A DNA stretch of 64,000 nucleotides, taken from contig NZ_RBWE01000001.1 in assembly GCF_003627965.1 (NCBI RefSeq), positions 2,305,566 through 2,369,565 on the forward strand, written 5' to 3'. The DNA is from Desulfofundulus salinus (lineage in GTDB: Bacteria; Bacillota; Desulfotomaculia; Desulfotomaculales; Desulfovirgulaceae). Below the pieces are notes generated by a model. That model was not told the DNA's origin, searched no databases, and saw nothing but the letters and a program-made list of their open reading frames with translations. Both the position numbers and the translations under genes were made by a program. Each line of letters opens with the position of its first letter. The stretch's first letter is position 1. This document shows, piece by piece, positions 1 to 8,206 of this stretch.

Positions 1-864
1 TGCGCAGTGGAAGCGACCGCTGAGTACAGTTTCAGCCATCCGTGGACCGCTAATACTTTTTGCTCCTTCTTCCCACTTTCCATCCCGCCAGTTTCGCACG
101 GGGAAATCGCCTATTTGTTCGCAGGGTATTACCAGACCTGGCGTACCGAACTCTCTGAGAGCCTTAGTTTTTTCTTTAATCCTTTTTACAGCCTCTCTTA
201 CTTTGGCTTTCAGTTCTTCCTCGAAGGCCAGGGCCGGTTTTCTTGTTCCCCGCACTGCAAGAGCTTTTACGTTCTTGGAACCTGCAACTGCCCCAAGGCC
301 GCAACGTGCCGCCGCCCGCCCTTCTTTACCATCGGTAAAAAGTCCGGCGATTCTAACCAAACGTTCACCTGCAGGGCCAATAGCACACACCTGGGCACCA
401 GGATGTAATTCCTGTAGTCTCTCCGCGGTTTGATAAGTATCCAGCCCCCAGAGTTCCGCGGCATCCCTTATTTCTACCCCGCCTTCGTTTATCCAGAGAT
501 ACACCGGAGAACCGGCCTTCCCCAGCAATACTAAACCATCGTAGCCGGCCCGTTTCAGCTCTCTGCCCCAGCTACCTCCCACACTGGCCTCTCCCCAGAT
601 CCCCGTTAGCGGTGACTTGCCGACTACCGAATGCCGCCCCGAAGACGGCACAACCGTCCCTGTAAGGGGTCCCGTAAAAAATCCCAGGACATTATTCTCT
701 CCAAGGGGATCTGTTTGGGCACCAGTATTCTTCGCTAAAGTAACGGCGCCAAAACCGCTGCCTCCCAGCCATTTGGAAGCAAAATCATCATCAGTTTCTT
801 CTAACCACCATTTCTTTTCAGTTAAATTAACCCACAAAATCGTACCTGTATAACCATGTTTCAT
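1..864 (-). CDS. Aldehyde:ferredoxin oxidoreductase family protein, second copy (partial, C-terminus beyond the left edge)
   Basis: Translating the minus strand from the ATG at 864 gives an open frame of 288 codons that runs off the window. It begins MKHGYTGTILWVNLT and continues with the AOR N-terminal pattern: GPLTGTVVPSSGRHSVVGKSPLTG, then an AAARCGLGAVAGSKNVKA block like that of the complete AOR at 3101-4984. AORs are tungsten bis-pterin enzymes that oxidise aldehydes to acids and reduce ferredoxin in the cytoplasm. Only the pterin-binding N-terminal half is visible; the iron-sulfur cysteines would lie outside. AAGGTGA lies about ten bases before the ATG, and the gene starts 15 bases after the MoaD-like gene stops, so they form one operon. 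It is clearly divergent from the other AOR, so substrate range may differ. The family is certain; the substrate is unknown. Confidence 0.9.
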   Translation of the reverse strand, partial: MKHGYTGTILWVNLTEKKWWLEETDDDFASKWLGGSGFGAVTLAKNTGAQTDPLGENNVLGFFTGPLTGTVVPSSGRHSVVGKSPLTGIWGEASVGGSWGRELKRAGYDGLVLLGKAGSPVYLWINEGGVEIRDAAELWGLDTYQTAERLQELHPGAQVCAIGPAGERLVRIAGLFTDGKEGRAAARCGLGAVAGSKNVKALAVRGTRKPALAFEEELKAKVREAVKRIKEKTKALREFGTPGLVIPCEQIGDFPVRNWRDGKWEEGAKSISGPRMAETVLSGRFHCA

Positions 865-879
865 ATCCACCAGCTCACC

Positions 880-1152
880 TTAACCTCCCATAGGCTGTAG
901 CATAATCCATGCCTCCATGTCTTTGTCAATCAGGTCTTCATAACCAACTATTTTGTTGCCGGCAAGAATCATTACCTGGTCCCGGCCATATTTATCTATG
1001 TTGCTTCGCTCAGCAATTAAACTGACTAAATCCCTCACGGTACTATTTCGAGGCATATCTAACTCGACCTCTGCAGTATCGTCACAGAACTTAAAAGGTG
1101 CAAGCAGCTTAACTTTTACTTTCACAGCAAGATGACCCCTTACCACAACCAT
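880..1152 (-). CDS. MoaD/ThiS-family small sulfur carrier protein
   Basis: A 90-residue ubiquitin-fold protein ending in MQPMGG, the C-terminal Gly-Gly that is adenylated and thiocarboxylated in MoaD and ThiS. Such proteins donate sulfur for molybdopterin (tungstopterin) dithiolene formation. Genes of this type are known beside AOR genes (for example aorD of Aromatoleum), where they are thought to serve the tungsten enzyme specifically. Its ATG abuts the stop codon of the upstream Cys-rich microprotein (TAAATG, no gap) and the AOR gene follows by 15 bases, indicating translational coupling. A second MoaD-like protein is encoded at 2489-2722, so each AOR may have its own carrier (inference). 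Confidence 0.85.
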   Translation of the reverse strand: MVVVRGHLAVKVKVKLLAPFKFCDDTAEVELDMPRNSTVRDLVSLIAERSNIDKYGRDQVMILAGNKIVGYEDLIDKDMEAWIMLQPMGG

Positions 1153-1263
1153 TTAGTGGTTAAACTGGGCACGCTCTAATCGCCCGGCCAGATTGCTACA
1201 CGCCGCACCCGCAGGGCACTCCCCTACTTTGGGACAAATTCCGGAAGGAAAGCATTGACTCAT
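1153..1263 (-). CDS. 36-residue Cys-rich microprotein with CX5CX5CX5C spacing
   Basis: I do not recognise a family. The frame opens with ATG at 1263, after an AGGA about five bases upstream, and stops with TAA at 1153-1155, directly against the ATG of the MoaD-like gene. The four cysteines are residues 4, 10, 16 and 22, exactly six residues apart, each preceded or followed by Gly/Pro-rich turns (CFPSGI, CPKVGE, CPAGAA), and a short basic tail follows. There is no signal peptide or membrane segment. Perfect abutment with moaD and the strict periodicity argue for a real coding sequence. It could be a metal-binding microprotein, a redox adaptor for the AOR, or a precursor of a thioether-type modified peptide; none of these is shown. 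Confidence 0.55.
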   Translation of the reverse strand: MSQCFPSGICPKVGECPAGAACSNLAGRLERAQFNH

Positions 1264-1295
1264 GTAATCCTGGCTAACTAGAAACAAAAATACTT

Positions 1296-1352
1296 AGGGG
1301 GCGAAGATACTCCCCGCACTTTCATTGACGGTGTTCGTAAACCATCGCCCCC
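1296..1352 (-). promoter_or_regulatory. Hairpin in the leader of the microprotein-moaD-AOR2 genes
   Basis: GGGGGCGA at 1296-1303 and TCGCCCCC at 1345-1352 are perfect complements around a loop of about 41 bases. On the minus strand the stem is followed by TAAGTATTTTTGTTT. This could be an attenuator or an internal terminator separating the distal AOR2 genes from the upstream operon. The 183-base gap (1264-1446) holds no other gene that I can support. Confidence 0.35.
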
Positions 1353-1446
1353 AAAAGATGAGAACGGCACCGGTATGTCACCTACCAGTCCCTGTTTACT
1401 TTTTTGCAGAAAAAACACACAAAAACTCAAGTAAGCTAACCGGAGA

Positions 1447-2349
1447 TCATCGCCCGGAATGGTGCTCGTGAACCATCGCCCGGCGCCACTTTTCCCGCAA
1501 CACCCGGGCCAGTGCGCCGGCCAGAATTTCTTTGCCCCAACCTGCTTCCAACGCTTCCAGCAGGACGGGAGCCGCCAGCCGTACTTCATCGTGAGGACCT
1601 GGTAAAGCCACCAGAGTGGTTAATTCTACCTGACCTACTGCAATGCGCACGCCGTCTTTCAAATGGCGTCCCTTTCCGGCGTGGAAATGGAGGATCCAGG
1701 GGGTCGCCGCCGCTGGGTCGAGCCGGGAAATGCTCTCCACCATCCAGTCTTTATCCTCCGCACCAACCCCGCCGGTGGTGATAACAAGGCCGTAACCATC
1801 TGCCACTGCCGACCGGAGGCGGCCGGTAATCAGATGCAGGTCGTCCGGCAGAATGCCTCCAAAACGCATCCGGTAGCCATGCTGCTCAAACAGGCTGATC
1901 AAATAAGGCGAATTTGTATCTTCAATCAGACCTTCCTGGACTTCCCGGCCGGAAGCAAAAACCACCCCCCGCCGGGCCACACCGGCCCTTACCTGCTGAG
2001 CCAGGCGGGTGGATCGCTCCAGTAATTCCTCCCGCTGTTCCGGATCGGCGGCAATCAGGCCCAATATGCCCTGGGCGTGAACAGCCGTACTGGATGTAGC
2101 CCGTACCCCTGGTACGCGATTCAGGGCTGAAAGCAGTTCTTTTTCCCGCCCTACAATTTGTTCAGCCATCACTGTACGCCGCATGATATCCAGCACCACC
2201 ACCCGGTCCCGCACATCTACCACCATCACAGCTTCAGCAGGTAATCCCAATACACGGGCGGTAACGGCGGCTATTTCGTTAAGATTTGCCCCGTGAAGTT
2301 CAATACCGGTAATCCAGAGCTCGGTTTTTTGCAGCAGGTCGAGTTCCAA
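1447..2349 (-). CDS. Molybdopterin-binding domain (MoCF_BD/CinA-like) protein
   Basis: A 300-residue protein. The N-terminal ~150 residues resemble a competence/damage-inducible (CinA-like) regulatory segment. The C-terminal part has the MoaB/MogA-type molybdopterin-binding signature LVITTGGVGAEDKDWMVESI, followed by a VALPGPHDEV loop. Proteins of this fold bind molybdopterin or adenylylated molybdopterin during cofactor assembly and metal insertion. Lying between two MoaD-like genes and two AOR genes, it probably helps mature the tungsten cofactor (inference). It could instead be a nicotinamide-nucleotide-processing CinA relative, but the context argues against that. Start at ATG 2349. Confidence 0.75.
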   Translation of the reverse strand: MELDLLQKTELWITGIELHGANLNEIAAVTARVLGLPAEAVMVVDVRDRVVVLDIMRRTVMAEQIVGREKELLSALNRVPGVRATSSTAVHAQGILGLIAADPEQREELLERSTRLAQQVRAGVARRGVVFASGREVQEGLIEDTNSPYLISLFEQHGYRMRFGGILPDDLHLITGRLRSAVADGYGLVITTGGVGAEDKDWMVESISRLDPAAATPWILHFHAGKGRHLKDGVRIAVGQVELTTLVALPGPHDEVRLAAPVLLEALEAGWGKEILAGALARVLREKWRRAMVHEHHSGR

Positions 2350-2488
2350 GAATAACCATCTCCTGATAAAGCTAAATTAAGTTAAGATAAATGCCTCACC
2401 CGGAAAAATAGCCGCTGAAGAAACGTCAGCAATGGCAGGAAAAAACACGTATCTAACTCTTTCGTTTCATAAAATTTTTCACAGTCTC

Positions 2489-2722
2489 TTACCCCCCGCT
2501 GGCCGCCGGTAGGAAAACAACCTCATCTCCCTCAACCAGCACATACTCTTCTCCCACCATTTTTCCATTAACGGAAACAAAGCGAACCTCATTCAAAGGC
2601 AGCCCTAAACGTTCCCGTAACTCTCTAATTGTCTCTCCTTCTTTTAGTTGAACAGGATGAAACTTGCCGAAGGCAGGGTAAGAAAAAGAAAGAATACCCA
2701 ATAACTTTACTGTCACCTGCAT
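2489..2722 (-). CDS. MoaD/ThiS-family small sulfur carrier protein
   Basis: A 77-residue beta-grasp protein with the ThiS/MoaD ending AASGG and the hydrophobic GDEVVFLP strand before it. The terminal Gly-Gly is the sulfur-carrying site. It is only distantly similar to the other carrier at 880-1152. It lies downstream of the complete AOR, separated from it by a long inverted-repeat element, and upstream of the molybdopterin-binding protein, which fits pterin dithiolene synthesis. A role in thiamin synthesis is possible by fold alone, but no thiamin genes are nearby. Confidence 0.82.
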   Translation of the reverse strand: MQVTVKLLGILSFSYPAFGKFHPVQLKEGETIRELRERLGLPLNEVRFVSVNGKMVGEEYVLVEGDEVVFLPAASGG

Positions 2723-2772
2723 TCCTATCTAAACTCCTTTTTTACGGGTAAGTGTTCAGTCAACCCGATTGA

Positions 2773-2993
2773 GGAACGGCGTTGTCCCGCTCACTCATAT
2801 GCTCCGCGCCGACAGCACCGCGGCGCGCTTCGGGCCGCCCAGCACTCACTGAAAAAGCCATACGAGGAAAAACATGCCGCTCACTATCTTTCATAGCAGG
2901 CTTAGAAAGAGCACCACTGCCAGTGAGTGCTGGGTTCACCGGGTGCTGTTACCGGCGCTCCGCAAAATCGTTCGCTCTGGACAACGCCGTTCC
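2773..2993. repeat. Long inverted-repeat element, copy 1
   Basis: Outer arms GGAACGGCGTTGTCC (2773-2787) and GGACAACGCCGTTCC (2979-2993) are perfectly complementary. So are inner arms CCCAGCACTCACTG (2838-2851) and CAGTGAGTGCTGGG (2921-2934); partial pairing lies between them and there is a 69-base loop. The same architecture, in the same orientation, recurs at 21432-21683. It occupies most of the 378-base gap between AOR and moaD and would be transcribed from the minus strand as a very large hairpin. No protein is encoded. Confidence 0.8.
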
Positions 2994-3100
2994 TTTGCAG
3001 TTAACGGCAGTTTTACTGAACTTTTACTTTTACGGGAGCTCAGGGCGAATTTATACACATGTCATGGAGGAACAGCGGTAATGAAGCTACCCTTTCTATG

Positions 3101-4984
3101 TTAGTTTATCGCAAATTCCAGGCCCAGCTCCCTCAGTTTTTCAGGAGCAGGAAGGCCGGTCTGCCTGTCCCAACCCATGGCCTCATAATACGCATCCAGC
3201 ATAGCATCCAGATTCTCCACCCTGGCCCCTGCAGAAGGACCATCCGGGATGGCCTGAGCAAACCGCCCGGGCAACTTATCATCCTTGCGGGTGAAACCTT
3301 CACGGGCGTTAAAACACCGCTTGAGATTCCAGGAACGCTCTGCTGCCGTCATTAGTTCTGCTGCTGTTACGTCCCACCCGGTGAGAGCACTGACAATCTC
3401 GGCGTAAAGCTGCGGCGTGATACAGCTGCCTTCAGTACCCCACGAGTAGAAGATACATGCCCCCAGGATTTCGCTGATTTCACCCTGTAACGCCACATAC
3501 CGGTAAACAACACCTTTCTGCGGCGATTCATCCTGCATCCCTGTGGGCGGCCAGGGTATACCGAATTCCTTCATGCCGCAGTCAAGTTGACCAAAGTCCC
3601 AGGTGCTTGCCCAGTTGGGGTGCATATGACAGCCCCCCCGCGGAGAAACGGCATACTGCACAGCAAGCACCTTAGATTCAGAACGCGGCTCGTGAGCCGG
3701 CAGTTCAAGTCCTTTCACATGGATAGCTGCCTCTTCAGCAGCAGGACCGAGCTGTTCAGCCATACGTTTTACACCCTGGGCCAGCAATGCACCAATTCCT
3801 TCCCGGTGGGCAATCTTTTCCACCAATTTTACCATTACTTCCCCATCGCCCCACCGCAAAGGCATTCCTTCCGTGTCCCTGTCAGTTAGCAACCCCTTTT
3901 CATAGCACTCCATAGCAAAAGCAATGCTCATGCCCGTACTAATTGTATCCAAACCATAAACATTACACAGGTAATTGCCTCTAATAATAGCCTCCAGGTC
4001 GGCAACCCCACAAATGGGCCCCAACATATCTACAGTTTCGTATTCCGGACCCTCCATGGGAGGTGTAGCAAACTTTCCACTACCCACTGAAGTATAACGC
4101 CCACAGGCGAAGCTGCAACCATAACAAGCCCGCCGTTTAATTTGGTATTTCCGGTTGAGAAGCTCACCCGAAATCTGATCGGCCTTTTCAAAATGGGCCG
4201 TTTGGAAGTTCTTTGTCGGCAGGATTCCCAGGCTGTTGTTTAACGATACCAGGCCAACCGTACCCAGAGAAGGAATGCTGCCGAAGGGGTAATTCTTTAA
4301 CCACTGCTCTGCCTTCTCAACGGCCTCCGCAAATTCCTTCGGGCGGGCCACTTTAATGCCACCACGGCCATTCACCACAACCGCCTTCAAATTTTTACTG
4401 CCAAACACTGCTCCAATACCGCCGCGACCGGCAGCCCGTCCCCTGTCATTGATCAGAGCAGCATACAGAACCCCATTTTCGCCTGCCTGCCCTATGGCAG
4501 CCACAGATATCTCAGGATCATCAAGTTCGCGAATCAGGGCATCTGTAGTTTCTTCAACGTTAAGCCCCCACAAGTGTTTAGCGGGTTTGATCTCCACCTC
4601 ACCATCGTGGATATATACGTAGACAGGCTCCTCTGCCTTACCTTCAATGACCACAAAGTCAAACCCCGCATACTTAAGCTTTGGACCAAAAGCCCCCCCT
4701 GACCGGGCCTGATTCCAGGTGCCGGTCAAAGGTGACTTGTAGCACACCTCGTAGCTTCCACCGCTGGGACAAAGGGTCCCGGTTACTGCACCAGTGGCCA
4801 GCACCACTTTAGCTTCTGGAGCCAGTGGATCAATGCCACCGGGCATTTCCTGATAGAGAAGCCTGGCTGCATAACCGACACAACCCATATACTTGCGCAA
4901 TTCATTTTTATCCAGTTCCTCTACCTTGAATTCACCACTGGTCAGGTTAACCCGCAGCAGCTTACCGGCAAATCCGTACCACAT
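3101..4984 (-). CDS. aor: Tungsten-containing aldehyde:ferredoxin oxidoreductase
   Basis: A complete 627-residue AOR, close to the usual 600-620. The N-terminal domain (about residues 4-205) binds the tungsten bis-pterin. The [4Fe-4S] ligands are visible as C287xxC290xxxC294 plus C510 in LGACIFYS, matching the spacing of Pyrococcus AOR. It catalyses aldehyde + water to carboxylate with two electrons to ferredoxin, or the reverse at low potential. The four-cluster ferredoxin gene lies 13 bases upstream and an iron alcohol dehydrogenase precedes that. The likely flow is alcohol to aldehyde to acid, with ferredoxin as the electron outlet. Metal identity (W rather than Mo) is inferred from the family. 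Confidence 0.97.
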   Translation of the reverse strand: MWYGFAGKLLRVNLTSGEFKVEELDKNELRKYMGCVGYAARLLYQEMPGGIDPLAPEAKVVLATGAVTGTLCPSGGSYEVCYKSPLTGTWNQARSGGAFGPKLKYAGFDFVVIEGKAEEPVYVYIHDGEVEIKPAKHLWGLNVEETTDALIRELDDPEISVAAIGQAGENGVLYAALINDRGRAAGRGGIGAVFGSKNLKAVVVNGRGGIKVARPKEFAEAVEKAEQWLKNYPFGSIPSLGTVGLVSLNNSLGILPTKNFQTAHFEKADQISGELLNRKYQIKRRACYGCSFACGRYTSVGSGKFATPPMEGPEYETVDMLGPICGVADLEAIIRGNYLCNVYGLDTISTGMSIAFAMECYEKGLLTDRDTEGMPLRWGDGEVMVKLVEKIAHREGIGALLAQGVKRMAEQLGPAAEEAAIHVKGLELPAHEPRSESKVLAVQYAVSPRGGCHMHPNWASTWDFGQLDCGMKEFGIPWPPTGMQDESPQKGVVYRYVALQGEISEILGACIFYSWGTEGSCITPQLYAEIVSALTGWDVTAAELMTAAERSWNLKRCFNAREGFTRKDDKLPGRFAQAIPDGPSAGARVENLDAMLDAYYEAMGWDRQTGLPAPEKLRELGLEFAIN

Positions 4985-4997
4985 TTACCAGCACCTC

Positions 4998-5459
4998 CTA
5001 TCTGATCCTTACTCCGTGGGCCATAGCCCAAATCTCCCGGCGCCTGGCCGCAGCTTTACCTGCATCCTCGTATCGAAGAGCACCATGCGGGCAATGGTTG
5101 ACACATGCCGGTGAACCGGAGCACAGGTCACACTTGGCCGCTACTTCTGTTTCTTCATCAACTCTGAGCACTCCATAAGGGCAAACCTTCACACAGGTAC
5201 CGCAGCCGGTGCAAATATTTTCATCCACCACCACCGCATCAGTAGCACCATCCCGCTTAAGTGCCCCGGTGGGACAAACATCTATACATAAGCCGCACTG
5301 CATACATACTACGGGCACATCCACCGCCGGCTCCCGGCGTATCACATAAACATTGCTTCGGGAAGGATTTATTTCACCGTATTTAGTTAGCGAGCACCAC
5401 ATTTCACAACGGTGGCACCCGGTGCATAAAGACGGGTCCACTACCAGCACCTTAGACAC
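4998..5459 (-). CDS. Ferredoxin-type protein with four [4Fe-4S] clusters (AOR electron-transfer partner)
   Basis: A 153-residue polyferredoxin of the HycB/CooF/AorA type. Cysteine groups are CTGCHRCEMWC near the start, CMQCGLCIDVCPTG, CTGCGTCVKVCPYG and CDLCSGSPACVNHCPHG, enough for four cubane clusters. The N-terminal cluster lacks the usual proline. It is encoded 13 bases before the AOR, as in AOR operons where such a subunit docks to the enzyme and carries electrons away. No flavin subunit is visible in the window, so the final acceptor is unknown. There are no signal or membrane segments, so it is cytoplasmic. Confidence 0.9.
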   Translation of the reverse strand: MSKVLVVDPSLCTGCHRCEMWCSLTKYGEINPSRSNVYVIRREPAVDVPVVCMQCGLCIDVCPTGALKRDGATDAVVVDENICTGCGTCVKVCPYGVLRVDEETEVAAKCDLCSGSPACVNHCPHGALRYEDAGKAAARRREIWAMAHGVRIR

Positions 5460-5550
5460 GCGTGGTCACCTCCAGAACGTAATTATCAATGCAGGGAAAG
5501 GGAGCAGGGAGACAAAAAACTTTCTCACCTACTCCCCCAAGCCCTGGGCT

Positions 5551-6753
5551 TTAATACAGTTTATCCCCAAGACGGCCTTCATAACTTCTGGTCAGCAGTT
5601 CTACTGCCGCCTCTCTGGTCATCGGCCGCTTGGACCAGCCGTAAAAAGCGGTAATCCATGGGCTCTCAACCATCATCCCGGCTAACATTGGAATATCTTC
5701 CTTCTTACCGAAGGGAGCCCATGTCGTGGGAAGACCAACATCTTCCAGCAACTGTTTGACCGCTTGTACAGCAGCCTGGGCAGCCTGGCGGACGCTCATG
5801 CCGGCGGTATTCTGGCCTAAAGCCACGGCAATGCGAGCCAGTTTCTCCATGCAGTGCCCCATGTTATACTCCATCGCGTAGGGCAGGGCCACTGCACAAC
5901 CAACACCGTGCGGTACATGGTATACGGAACCTAATGTATGCGCCAGAGCATGCCCCTCTACGATTCCTGGATCATTAAAAGCCATGCCGGCCATCATTGA
6001 AGCATAAGCCATCTTAACTCGAGCTTCCAGGTTATCCCCTTCGTAAACGGCCACCGGCAGGGCCTCTGCGATGAACTCAACCGCCTTTAGAGCAATTGCA
6101 TCAGTAAGCGGGTTTTCCTGCCTGGCCATCATCGTCTCGATAGCATGCGACAGGGCGTCGGCACCCGTAGAAGCAGTAACTTTAGGCGGCATACTTACAC
6201 TCAGGGTAGGATCCACCAGTGCCATATCCGGCAGGATGGCCGGCGTGGCGAAGAAGCCTTTAATACCATCTTTAGCAAAGGTTACCACAGAATACATCGT
6301 ACATTCGGTACCGGTTCCGGACGTGGTGGGAACGGCAATAATAGGCGCACCCTTTTTGGGGAAGGTGGTATTAACCAGATAATCCTCAGTTTTACCCGGC
6401 AGCGCCAGGAGCTGAGCAGCCACCTTGGCGATGTCGATAGCACTGCCGCCACCCAGACCAATTACGAAGCTGCCACCCTCTTTACGGGCAAATTCAGCAG
6501 CCTGGTCACAGACCACATTATCCGGCTCGGGCTTACCCTGGTCAAAAACCGCTGCTTCAAACCCATCTTTCTTGAGGGCCTGTACTACCCGGTCAGCGAT
6601 CCCCGCCTGAGCCACCCCGGGATCAGTTACAATAACAGCCTTTCCGCTTATACCCATCTCCTTGATATACTGGCCAATGTTGTCTACAGCATTAACACCA
6701 AACACTACTTTTTGAGGGGTATAGTACTGAACCACTTTGAGCATTGGGAACAT
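5551..6753 (-). CDS. Iron-containing (group III) alcohol dehydrogenase
   Basis: A 400-residue NAD(P)-dependent Fe-ADH. It has the dinucleotide loop GLGGGSAIDIAK near residue 100, VPTTSGTGTE near 145, and the metal-binding histidine segment GHALAHTLGSVYHVPHG near 270-285. It interconverts primary alcohols and aldehydes and is the first gene of the AOR operon. AAGGAGG lies ten bases before the ATG at 6753; a second in-frame ATG lies three codons later. Two copies of a 17-bp palindrome shared with the pentadienoate operon lie 146-239 bases upstream. The substrate (ethanol, methanol or a longer alcohol) cannot be read from sequence. Confidence 0.95.
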   Translation of the reverse strand: MFPMLKVVQYYTPQKVVFGVNAVDNIGQYIKEMGISGKAVIVTDPGVAQAGIADRVVQALKKDGFEAAVFDQGKPEPDNVVCDQAAEFARKEGGSFVIGLGGGSAIDIAKVAAQLLALPGKTEDYLVNTTFPKKGAPIIAVPTTSGTGTECTMYSVVTFAKDGIKGFFATPAILPDMALVDPTLSVSMPPKVTASTGADALSHAIETMMARQENPLTDAIALKAVEFIAEALPVAVYEGDNLEARVKMAYASMMAGMAFNDPGIVEGHALAHTLGSVYHVPHGVGCAVALPYAMEYNMGHCMEKLARIAVALGQNTAGMSVRQAAQAAVQAVKQLLEDVGLPTTWAPFGKKEDIPMLAGMMVESPWITAFYGWSKRPMTREAAVELLTRSYEGRLGDKLY

Positions 6754-6898
6754 AATAATACAACCTCCTTAAACATTAGTATTTTCCCATGAGACTTAAA
6801 CTACCACAAGTACTACCGTTGAATTTACTTTTACCTCCAGGTTTCGCTATCTTTTCTAAAACTCACCTCCTCGGGTTTCTTTAAAGCTCGTCAGGTTT

Positions 6899-6915
6899 GT
6901 TTGATAATGCCAAAC
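6899..6915. promoter_or_regulatory. Candidate IclR operator, site 1
   Basis: GTTTGATAATGCCAAAC is a GTTTG-N7-CAAAC palindrome. It is followed by TCTATTCTGTTT, which also follows site 2 at 6976. It lies in the 427-base gap upstream of the alcohol dehydrogenase. A third site before the ferredoxin/BFD operon is next to an iclR gene, so that regulator is the natural candidate. Confidence 0.55.
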
Positions 6916-6975
6916 TCTATTCTGTTTATAGCAACTAGAGACCCCGCCGCTTTGAAAAACGCCGACCCTTCACGT

Positions 6976-6992
6976 GTTTGACATTAACAAAC
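6976..6992. promoter_or_regulatory. Candidate IclR operator, site 2
   Basis: GTTTGACATTAACAAAC, the same GTTTG-N7-CAAAC palindrome 77 bases from site 1, again followed by CTCTATTCTGTTTT. The duplicated 29-30 base block suggests two cooperating sites, or operator plus promoter elements copied together. A degenerate half-match, TTCGACATTAT, lies near 7022. The rest of the gap 6754-7180 is AT-rich with no gene. Confidence 0.55.
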
Positions 6993-7118
6993 TCTATTCT
7001 GTTTTCTTATAATTACCATTGTTCGACATTATTTTTAAAACTCCTTCCATTCCCCCTAAAAATTTTTAAATAATTTTTTAGAATTTATTATAGTAATCGT
7101 GATAAAGATGCTCAGGTA

Positions 7119-7151
7119 CAGGGGTCCGGTTTCTTTCCGGAACCGAACCCC
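7119..7151 (-). terminator. Hairpin after the pentadienoate operon
   Basis: An imperfect inverted repeat GGGGTCCGGTT ... AACCGAACCCC lies about 30 bases beyond the stop of the aldolase gene on the minus strand. There is no clear T-run, so it may act as a weak terminator or as an mRNA-stabilising stem. Confidence 0.45.
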
Positions 7152-7180
7152 CATTGCTGTATGGCATATCAAGCAGTTTA

Positions 7181-8206
7181 TCAGCCAGCCACAACCTGTT
7201 TATTCTGAGCCATCTCGTAAGCCACGTCAATAATGTAGTCTTCCTGACCGCCTACAATCTTGCGGCGCCCCAGTTCCATTAAAATGTCCCGCGGGTCCAG
7301 GCCAAACTTCTCCGCCGCCCGGTAGGTGTGCAGGAGGAAACTGGAGTACACGCCGGCATAACCCAGCATGATGGACGCATTATCGATCACCTGCGGGCGG
7401 CGCATCATGGGCTCCAGAACAGTGGCAGCATCCATGATCTTATAGAGATCCACACCTACCTCGCAGCCAACCTTTTTGAGGGCTGCCACCAGCACTTCGG
7501 TAGGCGCGTTACCTGCCCCGGCCCCCAGGCCGCGCAGGGTCCCATCCACCACCGTGGCCCCGGCTTCCACTGCTGCCAGTGTATTGCCGATGGCCAGTCC
7601 CAGGTTGTTATGAGCATGGAAGCCCACCGGAATCTTCAGGCAGGAGCGCACATAGCTGACCTTTTCTTTAACCTCCTGTGGGGTCATGGCCCCTGCCGAG
7701 TCCACCACATAGACCACGTCCGCACCGTAACTTTCCATCAACCTGGCCTGCTCGGCAATCTTCTCCTTGTCTACGGTGTGGGACATCATCAGAAAGCCTA
7801 CTACTTCCGCCCCCATCTCTTTGGCCAGGCCCATGTGTTCTTCCGATATGTCTGCTTCAGTAACGTGGGTGGCAATGCGGAAGACCTTTACCCCGGCCTT
7901 CACCGCCATCTGCATGTCCTTACAAGTACCGATACCGGGCAGTACCAGGGCCGCCAGCTTTGCCCGCTTGAGCACTGGAGCAACTGCTCGCAGATACTCC
8001 TCGTCTGTAGCCGCGGCAAAGCCGTACTGGAACGAATAACCGGCCAGGCCGTCGCCGTGAGAAACTTCGATTACGTCCACGCCGGCCTCATCCAGGGCGG
8101 CCGCCACCCTGGCCATCTGTTCCGGGGTGAACTGGTGGGCCATGGCGTGCATCCCGTCCCGCAAGGTGGTGTCCATAATTCTGATCTTAGGCACAGCTTT
8201 CCACAT
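7181..8206 (-). CDS. mhpE: 4-hydroxy-2-oxovalerate aldolase
   Basis: A 341-residue DmpG/BphI/MhpE-type aldolase. It opens with [19 protein letters not shown], whose TLRDG block supplies the catalytic Arg and metal-binding Asp; [12 protein letters not shown] carries the metal-binding histidines, and the C-terminal DmpG communication domain is present. It splits 4-hydroxy-2-oxovalerate into pyruvate and acetaldehyde. It overlaps the acetaldehyde dehydrogenase gene by 20 bases; the two proteins normally form a complex that channels the aldehyde. Last gene of the operon. Confidence 0.96.
   Translation of the reverse strand: MWKAVPKIRIMDTTLRDGMHAMAHQFTPEQMARVAAALDEAGVDVIEVSHGDGLAGYSFQYGFAAATDEEYLRAVAPVLKRAKLAALVLPGIGTCKDMQMAVKAGVKVFRIATHVTEADISEEHMGLAKEMGAEVVGFLMMSHTVDKEKIAEQARLMESYGADVVYVVDSAGAMTPQEVKEKVSYVRSCLKIPVGFHAHNNLGLAIGNTLAAVEAGATVVDGTLRGLGAGAGNAPTEVLVAALKKVGCEVGVDLYKIMDAATVLEPMMRRPQVIDNASIMLGYAGVYSSFLLHTYRAAEKFGLDPRDILMELGRRKIVGGQEDYIIDVAYEMAQNKQVVAG

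Noticed and set aside
1296..1352. A Moco/Tuco riboswitch in the AOR2 leader
   Set aside because: The location is right, but I could not place the conserved core of that RNA class on the minus strand; only a simple stem is clear.
1278..1589. 103-residue minus-strand ORF over the end of the molybdopterin-binding gene
   Set aside because: It overlaps a well-supported gene in another frame and has no family resemblance.
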